The notes beneath the pieces were generated by a model. The model did not search any database, was not told where the DNA came from, and saw only the letters and a list, made by a program, of their open reading frames with translations. This document shows, piece after piece, positions 42,622 to 51,293 of a stretch of 64,000 nt of DNA. A program made the translations under genes and the position numbers. Source of the DNA: Rhizobium sp. Leaf306 (GTDB lineage Bacteria > Pseudomonadota > Alphaproteobacteria > Rhizobiales > Rhizobiaceae). How positions within the stretch are numbered: the stretch's first letter is position 1; each line of letters begins with the position of its first letter. Where the stretch lies: the NCBI RefSeq assembly GCF_001423425.1, contig NZ_LMNX01000002.1, positions 434,001-498,000 of the forward strand. Direction: 5' to 3'.

Positions 42622-44126
42622 ACATGCTCCGATTCATGAACGTTCAGCGACATTCTGACCGTTGTTCCACGAGAAGACGTCGCGAGATCAAAGGTTCCCC
42701 CGAGGCTTTCAATCCGCTCCCTGAGACCAGCGATCCCTAATCCTTCCGGCCTCATAGTGGATTTGTCGAAGCCGGGTCCATCGTCGCTTACCTCGACAAT
42801 GATCATGTTGCCTTCGTAGGTTTGGGTGACTGTCTGGTTTGCGCCAGCGGCGTGCCTGTATCCGTTGTTCAACGCTTCCTGGACAAACCGGTAGATACAG
42901 ATCTTGGCGGAAGGAAGAAGCGGTCTGGCGGGCGATGCGACGTTGAGGTCAACGGTCGCCGCAGTCCGCTCGCGGTGAGCGCCAACGACCTTTTCGAGGA
43001 TTTCCGGCACAGCTGCCGTCTCGATCTGCGGCAGGACAAGCCCGCTGCAGATGCTGCGGATCTCATCCATCGCTTCCTGCAAGCGCGCCTTGATTGCAGC
43101 AATCTCCGCTTCCCGGACATCGCGGGGAGCTTCCGGATCGACCAGGAGCGCGCTGTCGACTCGCAGCGCCGCATAGGCGACAAGCTGGGCGGGGCCGTCA
43201 TGCAGGTCGGCGCCCAGCCGCCGGAGGTAGCCTTCGTTCAACGCTGTTGCGCGTTGCGACGCGCGCTGTGCACGGCTGTGCAAGGTCCTGTTCTGGGTCA
43301 GCAGGCTCTGCAGGTCCACCACCCGCTCCGTGAGGCTGCGCTGCTGCGCCTCGATCATCCGGCTGCCCCTGAAGACGATCGCCGACAAAAGCAGGAAGAA
43401 CGTCGTCGTGACCCCGGCGACGGCCAGCCAGCTCTGAAGGCGCGCCTGCGACAGGCTTTGCTGGAAATCATCGGCGATCTCGTAGAATTCCGTGACCGCG
43501 ATCACCTCGCCGGACCACGGCTGCAGAATCGGATTGTAGATTTCGAGAAGCGGCTTTCCGAAACTGCGCTGATCGAAACTTTCGGCATCATCGACATAGT
43601 CGAACTGTGCGACCATCTTGCCGGAAAAGGCTGCGGTCAGATCCTTGCCCGGCGGGAAACGTTTGCCCTGGATCGTTTTGTCCGTCGCATAGAGAACGGT
43701 GCCGTCTGCGCGCCATAGCCTGAAGGAGACGACCTGCTTCCCGAGAGCGCCCTGACCGAAGGTTTCGTCGAGAACGCGGTTGGTCACGTCGTCGAGCGTG
43801 TCCGTTGTCTTGAGATCCGGCAGGATCGGCGCAATGATGCTATCGACATAGAGTGCGGTGGTGGCCGCAGAATTGCGTGTGACCGCATCCTCGATGAGGT
43901 TCGTCACGAAGGCGCCGACCAGCAGCATTGCAACGATGGACACGATGCCGCCGGCAAACAGAAATTGCCGCGCCAGCGTCTGTTGGTTCCAGCGTTCCAA
44001 AATTCCTGTCTTCAGCAATGCCCCGGGGCCTCGATTGATCGAACCATACCTATGGCAGCCGAAAGCAGGATCAATTGTGGCCGTGTCGCGAAAGGAGCGA
44101 TGATGCCTCCACAACACATTCTTCAT
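42618..44126 (-). CDS. NarX-type sensor histidine kinase
   Basis: A membrane kinase of up to 502 residues. TM1 is FLFAGGIVSIVAMLLVGAFV (about residues 55-74), a periplasmic sensing region runs to about 225, and TM2 is WLAVAGVTTTFFLLLSAIVF. The HisKA_3 dimerisation box has the phospho-His in RRLGADLHDGPAQLVAYAAL; the ATPase domain shows FVQEALNNGYRHA and VEVSDDGPGFD. The kinase partners the NarL-type regulator. The first roughly 40 residues look unlike the family, so the true start may lie nearer ILERWNQQTLARQ at a non-ATG codon. Confidence 0.9.
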   Translation of the reverse strand: MKNVLWRHHRSFRDTATIDPAFGCHRYGSINRGPGALLKTGILERWNQQTLARQFLFAGGIVSIVAMLLVGAFVTNLIEDAVTRNSAATTALYVDSIIAPILPDLKTTDTLDDVTNRVLDETFGQGALGKQVVSFRLWRADGTVLYATDKTIQGKRFPPGKDLTAAFSGKMVAQFDYVDDAESFDQRSFGKPLLEIYNPILQPWSGEVIAVTEFYEIADDFQQSLSQARLQSWLAVAGVTTTFFLLLSAIVFRGSRMIEAQQRSLTERVVDLQSLLTQNRTLHSRAQRASQRATALNEGYLRRLGADLHDGPAQLVAYAALRVDSALLVDPEAPRDVREAEIAAIKARLQEAMDEIRSICSGLVLPQIETAAVPEILEKVVGAHRERTAATVDLNVASPARPLLPSAKICIYRFVQEALNNGYRHAAGANQTVTQTYEGNMIIVEVSDDGPGFDKSTMRPEGLGIAGLRERIESLGGTFDLATSSRGTTVRMSLNVHESEHV

Positions 44127-44232
44127 GCACCTTCTTTGCCTTCACGTCTCTTCTGCCTATCTGTTGCAGCAATGAAACCGACAACGACGTCGTCGCCATC
44201 GCGGCTGATGATGCAAACCCGGAGACGATGCC

Positions 44233-44934
44233 GTGCTGCAACGCCTGAGAACGATCATTGCCGAGCGGTTCATGACGTTTGAGCCTCTTGGCCTGATCAT
44301 GTTCTCACTCCTGGCCGGTAGCCTCTTCCTGTTCATCAGCCTGACCGGTATCGTGATCGATGGCGAAACGCACGAATTCGACGAACGGATACTGCTTGCT
44401 CTGCGCCAGGCAGGCGACCCTTCGGTGCCCATCGGGCCCTACTGGCTGACCCATGCCGTCGGTGACATCACCGCGCTTGGCGGCATTACCGTGCTATCGC
44501 TTATGACCGTGCTTGCCACGATCTATCTTCTGCTCGCGGGCCGCCGCTCGATCGCCGTCTTCATGTTTCTATCCATTCTCGGCGGTTGGCTGCTCAGCAA
44601 CCTTCTCAAGCTCGGCGTGGCGCGGCCAAGGCCGGACATCGTACCGCATCTCGTCAATGTCCACGACCTGAGCTTCCCGAGCGGGCATGCGATGCTTTCG
44701 GCGGTGACCTATCTCACCCTTGCGGCGCTGCTGTCCCGTGCCGAACAATATCGCTCGACCCGCATCTTTTTCCTCGCGACCGGCATCCTGCTGACCCTGC
44801 TGGTCGGTCTCAGCCGCCTCTATCTCGGCGTTCACTATCCAACAGACGTGATGGCGGGGTGGTGTGCGGGTGCAGCCTGGGCTGCCGGCTGCTGGATTGT
44901 CGCACGACGGTATATTTCGTCACGCGCATCTTGA
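44233..44934 (+). CDS. PAP2 family phosphatase
   Basis: A 233-residue membrane phosphatase. The three PAP2 signature blocks are KLGVARPRPD, FPSGHAMLS and SRLYLGVHYPTDVMAGW, within about six transmembrane helices. Members remove phosphate from lipids such as phosphatidic acid, diacylglycerol pyrophosphate or undecaprenyl pyrophosphate, usually facing the periplasm. The start is a GTG at 44233 with GGAGA 7 nt upstream; ATG at 44272 is a shorter option. Substrate is unknown. Confidence 0.9.
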   Translation: MLQRLRTIIAERFMTFEPLGLIMFSLLAGSLFLFISLTGIVIDGETHEFDERILLALRQAGDPSVPIGPYWLTHAVGDITALGGITVLSLMTVLATIYLLLAGRRSIAVFMFLSILGGWLLSNLLKLGVARPRPDIVPHLVNVHDLSFPSGHAMLSAVTYLTLAALLSRAEQYRSTRIFFLATGILLTLLVGLSRLYLGVHYPTDVMAGWCAGAAWAAGCWIVARRYISSRAS

Positions 44935-44983
44935 ATGAAGCGACCGCGTCGGGAATGAGTGGGCAAACGAAAAGGCAATAGTG

Positions 44984-45631
44984 ATGGCGGACATGCAACT
45001 CGACGAACTGTGCGACCTTATCCTGAAGACGGAGGAGGGAAAGTCTCGCTCGCTCATCGCGGTCGCAGGACCGCCCGGAGCGGGGAAGTCGACACTGGCC
45101 GACATTCTGGCATCCAAGCTCTCCGGACGGGGGGAAACAGCCGAAGTCCTGCCGATGGATGGTTTCCACATGGACAACGGCATTCTCGAGGAGCGCGGAT
45201 TGCTCGCCCGCAAGGGGGCGCCCAATACGTTCGACCTGCGCGGTTTTATCGATGTCGTCCAGGCCGTGAAAGCGGCCGAGGATGAAGTGCTCGTGCCCGT
45301 GTTCGACAGGTCGCGCGAACTCGCGATCGCTGCGGCACGGGTCGTCTCGCCACGCCATCGGTTCATCGTGATCGAGGGCAACTATCTTCTGCTGGGCGAG
45401 GGTGGCTGGGAGCGTCTTGCACCGCTGTTCGACTACCGGATCCTGCTCGCCCCGCCGATCGAGGAGTTGCAACGGCGTCTGGAGGCGCGATGGACGTTCT
45501 ACGGTCTCGCCGGCCAGGCGTTCGAAGACAAGATCCACGGAAACGACATGCCGAATGTTCGGTTGGTGCTCGAAAAATCGAAGGGCGCCGATCTGGTTCT
45601 CGAAAGACTGGATCTCGAAGCTGCACGATAA
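44984..45631 (+). CDS. P-loop kinase, FrcK/YggC-like
   Basis: A 215-residue nucleoside/sugar kinase-like protein of the uridine kinase-PanK superfamily. Walker A is VAGPPGAGKSTLADIL (about residues 27-42), followed by VLPMDGFHMDNGIL, KGAPNTFDLRGFID, FDRSRELAIAAA and VIEGNYLLL. The rhizobial FrcK protein, encoded with the fructose ABC transporter frcBCA, is a close relative, but no frc genes are seen here, so the substrate is left open. Confidence 0.8.
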   Translation: MADMQLDELCDLILKTEEGKSRSLIAVAGPPGAGKSTLADILASKLSGRGETAEVLPMDGFHMDNGILEERGLLARKGAPNTFDLRGFIDVVQAVKAAEDEVLVPVFDRSRELAIAAARVVSPRHRFIVIEGNYLLLGEGGWERLAPLFDYRILLAPPIEELQRRLEARWTFYGLAGQAFEDKIHGNDMPNVRLVLEKSKGADLVLERLDLEAAR

Positions 45632-45711
45632 GTGCTCCCGGGGGTCTACACAGATCGACTTCGTGATCCAAATATAACAGGGTAACGATCACAGAGGACG
45701 GGTGAAAACCA

Positions 45712-46416
45712 ATGCGATCACCCAACACGCTGCTATCCCTGTTGTCCGAGGACGACTACTCGCACGCGGAACGCTGCATGGAGGAGCTCGAATTGCCGCA
45801 GGGCATGCTCCTTTCCGGGCCGGACGAAGTCGACCGATACTGCTATTTCCCTTATTCCGGGATCGGGTCGACCGTCGCGATCTCTGCGCGCGGCAAGCAG
45901 TCCGAGATCGGACTGTTCGGGCGGGAAGGCATGTCTCCCGCGTCGGCGATACTGGGATCCGATCGTAACCCGTACAAGGTCATCATGCAGGTTCCGGGGC
46001 ACGGCGCACGCATCGAGGTCGGGCAGATGGTTGACCTCATCTGGAGCAGGCCGGAGATACGCCGGGTCTTTTTCCGGTGGGCGCATGTTTCTTCGGTGCA
46101 AGTTGCTCTGACTGCGCTGACCAATGCCACCCAGACGATTGAGCAGCGTCTGGCCCGATGGATCCTGATGTGTCACGACCGGACAGGCAGCGACGAAGTC
46201 AACCTCACGCACGAATTCCTGGCAATCATGCTTGCCGTCCGGCGTCCGAGTGTAACGACCTCGCTGCATGTGCTCGAAGGTCGGCAAATGATCCATTCGT
46301 ATCGGGGAACGATCGTCGTGCGAGACCGTCCGGCGCTAGAGAAACTCGCAGCCGACTGCTATGGCGGAGGTGAGGTTGAATATCAGCGCGTGATGGAGAT
46401 GTCAGCGTCAGTCTAA
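45712..46416 (+). CDS. Crp/Fnr family transcriptional regulator
   Basis: A 234-residue regulator. The cyclic-nucleotide-binding-like domain (YFPYSGIGSTVAISARG, EIGLFGREGMSPASAIL) lacks the usual cAMP-contact Arg-Ser motif. The helix-turn-helix lies in LTHEFLAIMLAVRRPSVTTS. Very similar to the protein encoded at 46991-47704: both share YFP-SGI, EIG-FGR-GM, ERLARWILMCHDRT and LAVRRPSVTT. The 3' end overlaps the convergent receiver gene by 4 bp. Confidence 0.88.
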   Translation: MRSPNTLLSLLSEDDYSHAERCMEELELPQGMLLSGPDEVDRYCYFPYSGIGSTVAISARGKQSEIGLFGREGMSPASAILGSDRNPYKVIMQVPGHGARIEVGQMVDLIWSRPEIRRVFFRWAHVSSVQVALTALTNATQTIEQRLARWILMCHDRTGSDEVNLTHEFLAIMLAVRRPSVTTSLHVLEGRQMIHSYRGTIVVRDRPALEKLAADCYGGGEVEYQRVMEMSASV

Positions 46417-46775
46417 GCTCTGGCTGAAACCGCGGCGAGCTTCTGCTCGACGACGGAAACGACGAACGCTGGATCGGCCGGCTTGTCAATCCAGACGCCA
46501 TCGCTGAAGAGCTCGTTTTCCCAGTCCTGCGGCTTTTCACTGCCCGAGTAGACCACGAATGGGATGCGAGCGTCATGCAACACCTGGATGACCCCGTAGC
46601 AATCACCGTCGGTCAGATGAAGATCGAGAATGACAATGCTCGGAACATTCTTCTGCAGCCATTCCAGCGCAGCTTGTTTCGAGCGCAGATTGATAACGTT
46701 ATTCAGCCCAGCAGCCCCGAGCGCGTCCTCGATATCCAACGAAATGAGCGGCTGATCTTCAAGCAATAAAATCAT
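46413..46775 (-). CDS. Single-domain response regulator
   Basis: About 120 residues, a receiver domain only. The acidic pair is ILLLEDQPLIS, the phospho-acceptor Asp51 is in IVILDLHLTDGD, Thr/Ser in FVVYSGSEKP and Lys in VWIDKPAD. No output domain follows. It may shuttle phosphate or act by protein contact. The start could also be a TTG 12 bp upstream. It lies between two Crp/Fnr paralogues, on the opposite strand. Confidence 0.87.
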   Translation of the reverse strand: MILLLEDQPLISLDIEDALGAAGLNNVINLRSKQAALEWLQKNVPSIVILDLHLTDGDCYGVIQVLHDARIPFVVYSGSEKPQDWENELFSDGVWIDKPADPAFVVSVVEQKLAAVSARA

Positions 46776-46990
46776 ATGTTTCGACAAACCAGTTCCAAAG
46801 GGTCACTGTGTTGAAAGCGCGGATTCGTTCTAATCAATTTGCTTCGGACTTTGTCCGTTGGTCTGATAGCGTACCGACGTTGGGAAGCGGGTTGTCTCGC
46901 TTATTTTATGGACATAGATGGAATCATTCTATTCAGGCGGAGATATCTCCATAGGCCGAGCAGGCTGGTCTCTGCCTTCAAGGGTTGGCG

Positions 46991-47704
46991 ATGGGTGACA
47001 TTCAGAAAGATACGGTCCGGAATTCGCTTCTCCGGCTGATGCCCCGAGAAAGCTTCGAAGCAATTGCGCCGCATCTCGAACATGTCGATCTTCCGCGCGG
47101 AACCGAGCTATCGGCTCCGAACGAAACGCCCCTGCACGCCTATTTCCCGGAATCCGGTATCGCCTCGATTGTGGCGAGGTCTCCGCAAGGGCAGCATGCT
47201 GAGATCGGAATTTTTGGTCGCGACGGAATGACCCCCACGGCGATGGTCCTTGACGCGGAATCGGACCCCTATTCGATCTTTATGCAAGTGGAGGGCCGTG
47301 GTTACCGTCTGGCCTCAGATCAGTTGAAGCTGGCTTTGAAGGATCGCGCCTGTCTCAACCTTCTGACGCGCTACAGCCAGGCCCTGTCGGTCCAGGGGGC
47401 CTACACGTCACTGTCCAACGCCGTCCATCACATCGACGAACGTCTGGCCCGGTGGATCCTGATGTGTCACGATCGGACCGACGGCGACGAGATCAGCCTT
47501 ACCCACGAATTCCTCTCGATCATGTTGGCTGTCCGCCGACCGAGCGTGACGACGGCCTTGCATCTGCTCGAAGGTCGCAAGCTGATCTACTCCGAGCGTG
47601 GCATGATCATCGTCAGAGACCGTAGCGCACTCGAGGATTTCGCCAAAGATGCCTACGGGGAATGCGAGCGGGAATACGAGCGTCTGATCGGACCCTTGAG
47701 GTAG
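46991..47704 (+). CDS. Crp/Fnr family transcriptional regulator (paralogue)
   Basis: A 237-residue regulator similar throughout to the one at 45712-46416. Sensor domain: LPRGTELSAPNETPLHAYFP and EIGIFGRDGMTPTAMVL. DNA-binding: LTHEFLSIMLAVRRPSVTTA and LEGRKLIYSERGMIIVRD. ATG 46991 is preferred over a TTG two codons upstream. Rhizobia have many such regulators; ligand and targets are unknown. Confidence 0.88.
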   Translation: MGDIQKDTVRNSLLRLMPRESFEAIAPHLEHVDLPRGTELSAPNETPLHAYFPESGIASIVARSPQGQHAEIGIFGRDGMTPTAMVLDAESDPYSIFMQVEGRGYRLASDQLKLALKDRACLNLLTRYSQALSVQGAYTSLSNAVHHIDERLARWILMCHDRTDGDEISLTHEFLSIMLAVRRPSVTTALHLLEGRKLIYSERGMIIVRDRSALEDFAKDAYGECEREYERLIGPLR

Positions 47705-47713
47705 AAGTCGACC

Positions 47714-47944
47714 TCAGTTTGTCGCCGCGGGCAGGGAGAACTCCCCAACCTTCGTTCCCTTGTAGTCGCGAACTTCAATCATTGGTGAGACGGAAGGACG
47801 ACCCTGTCGCAACCGGTCGGCCATGATTTCGCGCGCAGACGCCTCGGCCTCGGCCAGGGCGCTTGGAAGATCCGGAAGATCGTTGCCTTCTTCGTCTTCG
47901 ATCAAATCTTTGCCGTCACGAACGTGGAAATAAAATCGGGGCAT
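47714..47944 (-). CDS. DUF6894 family small protein
   Basis: A 76-residue protein beginning MPRFYFHVRDGKDLIEDEEG, the conserved start of the DUF6894 family common in Rhizobiales. LPSALAEAEASAREIMADRL and IEVRDYKGTKVGEFSL also match. Function unknown. It lies 9 bp from the convergent Crp/Fnr gene. Confidence 0.85.
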   Translation of the reverse strand: MPRFYFHVRDGKDLIEDEEGNDLPDLPSALAEAEASAREIMADRLRQGRPSVSPMIEVRDYKGTKVGEFSLPAATN

Positions 47945-48043
47945 GTGGGTACCTAGCGAGCTTTTTATTCATACCCGCGAGGCTCGCTTAGGTTCCAGAT
48001 CCGTGTTCATGTCGGCAAAGACTGTACGGTTGCGTACATAGGC

Positions 48044-49279
48044 TCAGGCGCGCTCTTCCCAGAGCTTGGCCAGTTCAACGATCGTGTCGACCGCCTTTTC
48101 CATATCCTGGCTGCTGACCCATTCCAGCGGGGAGTGGAATGCATGGCCGCCGGCAAAGATGTTGGGGCAGGGCAGGCCCATGAAGGATAGCCTTGAACCG
48201 TCAGTGCCGCCGCGGATGCTGCCGCGCTTCGGCGTCAGACCGGCCCGCTTGATCGCATCGATCGCATTCTCGACGATCTCAGGATGACGGTCGAGCACCA
48301 GCTTCATATTGCGATACTGCTCGATGACGGTGAACGTGTAGGTCGAACCGGGATAGTCGTGCATGACGTCCTTGACGATATCCTCGAGCAACGTCTCCTT
48401 GGTCTTCAAACCCTCGTCGGCGAAGTCCCTGATGATCAGGCTGATCTTTGCCTTCTCCATGCTGCCGCTCAGATCCGTCGGATGGATGAAGCCGTCCCGG
48501 CCTTTCGTCGTTTCCGGCGCCATGTGTTTTGGCAGGCGATCGACGATGGCGCCGGCGATGCGGATCGCGTTCTCCATCCGGCCGTAGGCGAACCCGGGGT
48601 GGATCGCGACGCCGGTGATGGCGATCTCGACCCCGTCGGCAGAAAACGTCTCGTCCTCGATCGTGCCGACTGTTTCGCCATCCAGCGTATAGCCGAAATC
48701 GGCGCCGAGTTTTTGAATGTCGACCTTTTCCACACCGCGGGCGATCTCTTCGTCGGGCGTGAACAGGAGGCGGATGGCGCCATGCTTGATGTCGGGGTTG
48801 TCGATCAGGTATTTCGCGGCCGTGACGATCTCGGCCAGCCCCGCCTTGTCGTCGGCGCCGAGAAGCGTCGTGCCGTCGGAGGTGATGATGTCGTGGCCGA
48901 TCTGGTTCTTCAGTTCCCTGTGCTCGCTCTCGCGGATCACGCGACCCGCGTGGCCGGGAAGTGCGATATCGCCGCCCTGGTAGTTACGGATTACCTGCGG
49001 CTTGACATCGGTGCCGCTGAAGTCAGGTGCCGTATCCATATGCGCGCAGAAGCAGACGACGGGCACGTTGTTCTTACCCGTATTGGATGGCACCGTCGCA
49101 TATACATAGCCGTGTTCGTCGAGATGCGCATCTGAGAGGCCGATCTCCAGCAGTTCTGCGACCAGAACACGGCCGAGCGTCAGCTGTTTCGAGGTCGATG
49201 GCTGGGTGGGTGAGGAGGCATCCGACTGGGTATCGATGACGACGTATCGGAGGAAGCGGTCGGTAACGGTATCGGTCAT
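48044..49279 (-). CDS. pepT: Peptidase T (tripeptide aminopeptidase)
   Basis: A 411-residue zinc aminopeptidase of the M20B family that cleaves tripeptides in the cytoplasm. Metal-site blocks are VCFCAHMDTAPDFSG, LLGADDKAGLAEIV, LFTPDEEIARGVE and FGYTLDGETVG; the C-terminus has IRGGTDGSRLSFMGLPCPNI and GGHAFHSPLEWVS. Length matches the family. The ATG at 49279 is preferred over a TTG just upstream. No link with its neighbours is evident. Confidence 0.95.
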   Translation of the reverse strand: MTDTVTDRFLRYVVIDTQSDASSPTQPSTSKQLTLGRVLVAELLEIGLSDAHLDEHGYVYATVPSNTGKNNVPVVCFCAHMDTAPDFSGTDVKPQVIRNYQGGDIALPGHAGRVIRESEHRELKNQIGHDIITSDGTTLLGADDKAGLAEIVTAAKYLIDNPDIKHGAIRLLFTPDEEIARGVEKVDIQKLGADFGYTLDGETVGTIEDETFSADGVEIAITGVAIHPGFAYGRMENAIRIAGAIVDRLPKHMAPETTKGRDGFIHPTDLSGSMEKAKISLIIRDFADEGLKTKETLLEDIVKDVMHDYPGSTYTFTVIEQYRNMKLVLDRHPEIVENAIDAIKRAGLTPKRGSIRGGTDGSRLSFMGLPCPNIFAGGHAFHSPLEWVSSQDMEKAVDTIVELAKLWEERA

Positions 49280-49336
49280 GAGCAAATATCCGGATCAAAT
49301 CAAAGCCGGACTGTAGCCTGACATCTCCAAAATGCA

Positions 49337-49363
49337 AAAGGTCCCGTGCTGGACGGGACCTTT
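49337..49363 (-). terminator. Terminator at the end of the TRAP/galactarate operon
   Basis: Perfect 11-bp stem AAAGGTCCCGT / ACGGGACCTTT with a 5-nt loop. On the minus strand it is followed by TTTTGCATTTT. It lies about 40 bp after the dctM stop. Confidence 0.8.
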
Positions 49364-49404
49364 GATTTCAGGAGCGATGACTATCCGACTTGAACAGCCT
49401 CGGC

Positions 49405-50685
49405 CTACTTGAACAGAGCCGGCAGCCAGAGCGAGAGGCCGGGGATATAGGTGACCAGCAGCAGCACGAAGATGCTGGCGCCGAAGAACGGCCAGATGGT
49501 CTTCATGGCTTCGCGGATGGTGATCCCGCCCACCGCGCAGCTGACGAAGAGCACGGTTCCGACCGGAGGCGTGTTCAGTCCGATACCGGCGTTGAGGATC
49601 ATTACCACGCCGAAATGGACGGGATCGATGCCGAACGCCTTGACGACCGGCAGCAGGATCGGCGTCGCGATGATCACCATCGGCGCCATGTCCATGAACG
49701 TGCCAAGCACCAGCAGGATGATATTGATCATCAAGAGCACGATGATCGGATTGTCAGAGATGGCCGAGATCGCGGCGATGATCAGCGTCTGCACCTGCAG
49801 GAAAGCCATCAGCCAGCCGAACGAGGCAGCCATGCCGATCACCAGCAAGACCATTGCCGTGGTGCGGACAGCACCCATAACCGCTTCGACGAAACCATCC
49901 CAGTTCAGTTCGCGATAGACGATCATCGCGACAAGGAAGGCGTAGAGTACCGCGATGCAGGAGCTTTCCGTTGCCGTGAACACGCCCGAGCGGACACCGC
50001 CGAAAATGATGGCGATCAGGAGGATGCCCGGGAGCGACGCCAGGAAGTAGTAACCCACACGCCTGAAGCCGGGGAACGGGTCCGCCGGGTAACCGCGCTT
50101 GACGGCAACCCACCAGGCCGTGACCATCAAGGCGGCGGCGAGAAGCAGTCCGGGAATGATGCCCGCGGTGAAGAGATCGGCGACGGAGACATTGCCGCCG
50201 GCTGCGATCGAATAAAGGATCATGTTGTGCGACGGCGGGATCATAAGCGCGATGATCGCAGCATTTGCCGTCACGTTGACAGCATAATCCCGGTCATAGC
50301 CGCGAGCTGCCATCTGCGGGATCATCAGGCCGCCGACCGCCGAAGCGTCGGCCACCGCAGAACCGGAAATGCCACCGAACAGGGTCGAAGCGACCACGTT
50401 GACCTGGCCGAGGCCACCCCGCATGTGGCCGACCAGGCCGGCCGCAAAGCGGATCAGCCGAGTGGCGATACCGCCGCGTACCATCAGGTCGCCTGCGAAG
50501 ATGAAGAACGGGATCGCCATCATGGCAAACACGTTCATGCCGGAATTCATCTGCTGGAAGACGACGATCGGGGGCAGGCCGATATAGAGCACCGTCGCGA
50601 AGGATGCGATGCCGAGGCAAAATGCGATCGGCATGCCGATGATCATCAGAAAGGTGAAGGCGCCGAAAAGAATGGTATAGGCCAT
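49405..50685 (-). CDS. TRAP transporter large permease (DctM family)
   Basis: A 426-residue inner-membrane protein with about twelve hydrophobic helices; it drives sodium- or proton-coupled uptake of the ligand delivered by DctP. Family blocks: LFGAFTFLMIIGMPIAFCLG, FFIFAGDLMVRGGIATRL, VASTLFGGISGSAVADASAV, MIPPSHNMILYS and NAGIGLNTPPVGTVLFV. ATG 50685 overlaps the dctQ stop (TAATG). As last gene of the operon with gli, gci and kdgD, it probably imports galactarate, galacturonate or a related sugar acid. Confidence 0.93.
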   Translation of the reverse strand: MAYTILFGAFTFLMIIGMPIAFCLGIASFATVLYIGLPPIVVFQQMNSGMNVFAMMAIPFFIFAGDLMVRGGIATRLIRFAAGLVGHMRGGLGQVNVVASTLFGGISGSAVADASAVGGLMIPQMAARGYDRDYAVNVTANAAIIALMIPPSHNMILYSIAAGGNVSVADLFTAGIIPGLLLAAALMVTAWWVAVKRGYPADPFPGFRRVGYYFLASLPGILLIAIIFGGVRSGVFTATESSCIAVLYAFLVAMIVYRELNWDGFVEAVMGAVRTTAMVLLVIGMAASFGWLMAFLQVQTLIIAAISAISDNPIIVLLMINIILLVLGTFMDMAPMVIIATPILLPVVKAFGIDPVHFGVVMILNAGIGLNTPPVGTVLFVSCAVGGITIREAMKTIWPFFGASIFVLLLVTYIPGLSLWLPALFK

Positions 50686-51206
50686 TATGCGGCCTCCTGC
50701 ACAAGTACGTCCGCTGCGATTTCCTCGCCGATCGCGACGTCGATGAAACGTTCGAGTGAAAAGATCGATATCATTGCGCCACCGACGATCATCGGAAAGA
50801 AATCCGTACCGCCGGGCCATCCGAGTACGGGGATGCGCGCCGTCCAGGTCCCGATCGCCAGAAGCGATGAGTAATAGGCCATGCCGATGCCAAACAGCAC
50901 GATCAGTCCGAGGCTGAGCAGGTCCATGGCCCGCTGGATGGCCGGCGGCATGATGTAGCGAACAACGTCGAGCCCGAGATGGACGCTTTCGCGAACACCG
51001 ACCGCAGCGCCAAGCATGATGAACCAGGACATCAGATAGAGCGACAACGGCTCCGACCAGCTGGGACTATCGTTGAGAATATAACGGCTGAAAACCTGCC
51101 AGCCGACGATCAGGGTCATCGAGACCATGCCGATACCGGCGATCCACAATGATGATCGGCTGATCATGCTAAGAACAGGTCTTATCGCCTGCATGAAATT
51201 TCGCAT
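50685..51206 (-). CDS. TRAP transporter small permease (DctQ family)
   Basis: A 173-residue membrane protein with four hydrophobic helices and the DctQ blocks VGWQVFSRYILNDSPSWSEP, LYLMSWFIMLGAAVGVRES and LGLDVVRYIMPP. ATG 51206 has GGAGGA 7 nt upstream; longer in-frame sequence is not family-like. It pairs with DctM at the membrane. Confidence 0.9.
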   Translation of the reverse strand: MRNFMQAIRPVLSMISRSSLWIAGIGMVSMTLIVGWQVFSRYILNDSPSWSEPLSLYLMSWFIMLGAAVGVRESVHLGLDVVRYIMPPAIQRAMDLLSLGLIVLFGIGMAYYSSLLAIGTWTARIPVLGWPGGTDFFPMIVGGAMISIFSLERFIDVAIGEEIAADVLVQEAA

Positions 51207-51260
51207 TGTCCCGTCCTCCAAAGCCCGACACGTTCCCCGATGTCGGAAAAGCACAGCCGA

Positions 51261-51276
51261 CCCCGGTGTGGCGGGG
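51261..51276 (-). other. Intercistronic hairpin between dctP and dctQ
   Basis: Small GC-rich stem CCCCG / CGGGG in the gap of about 90 bp after the dctP stop. Such hairpins often protect the mRNA of the abundant binding protein; here it is only a possibility. Confidence 0.35.
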
Positions 51277-51293
51277 CCGGCCGATCAGGGCTG

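Noticed and set aside
49390..50874. A 494-codon open frame on the plus strand opposite dctM/dctQ
   Set aside because: Its His/Asp/Arg-rich product matches no family and mirrors the codon bias of the well-supported TRAP permease genes on the other strand.
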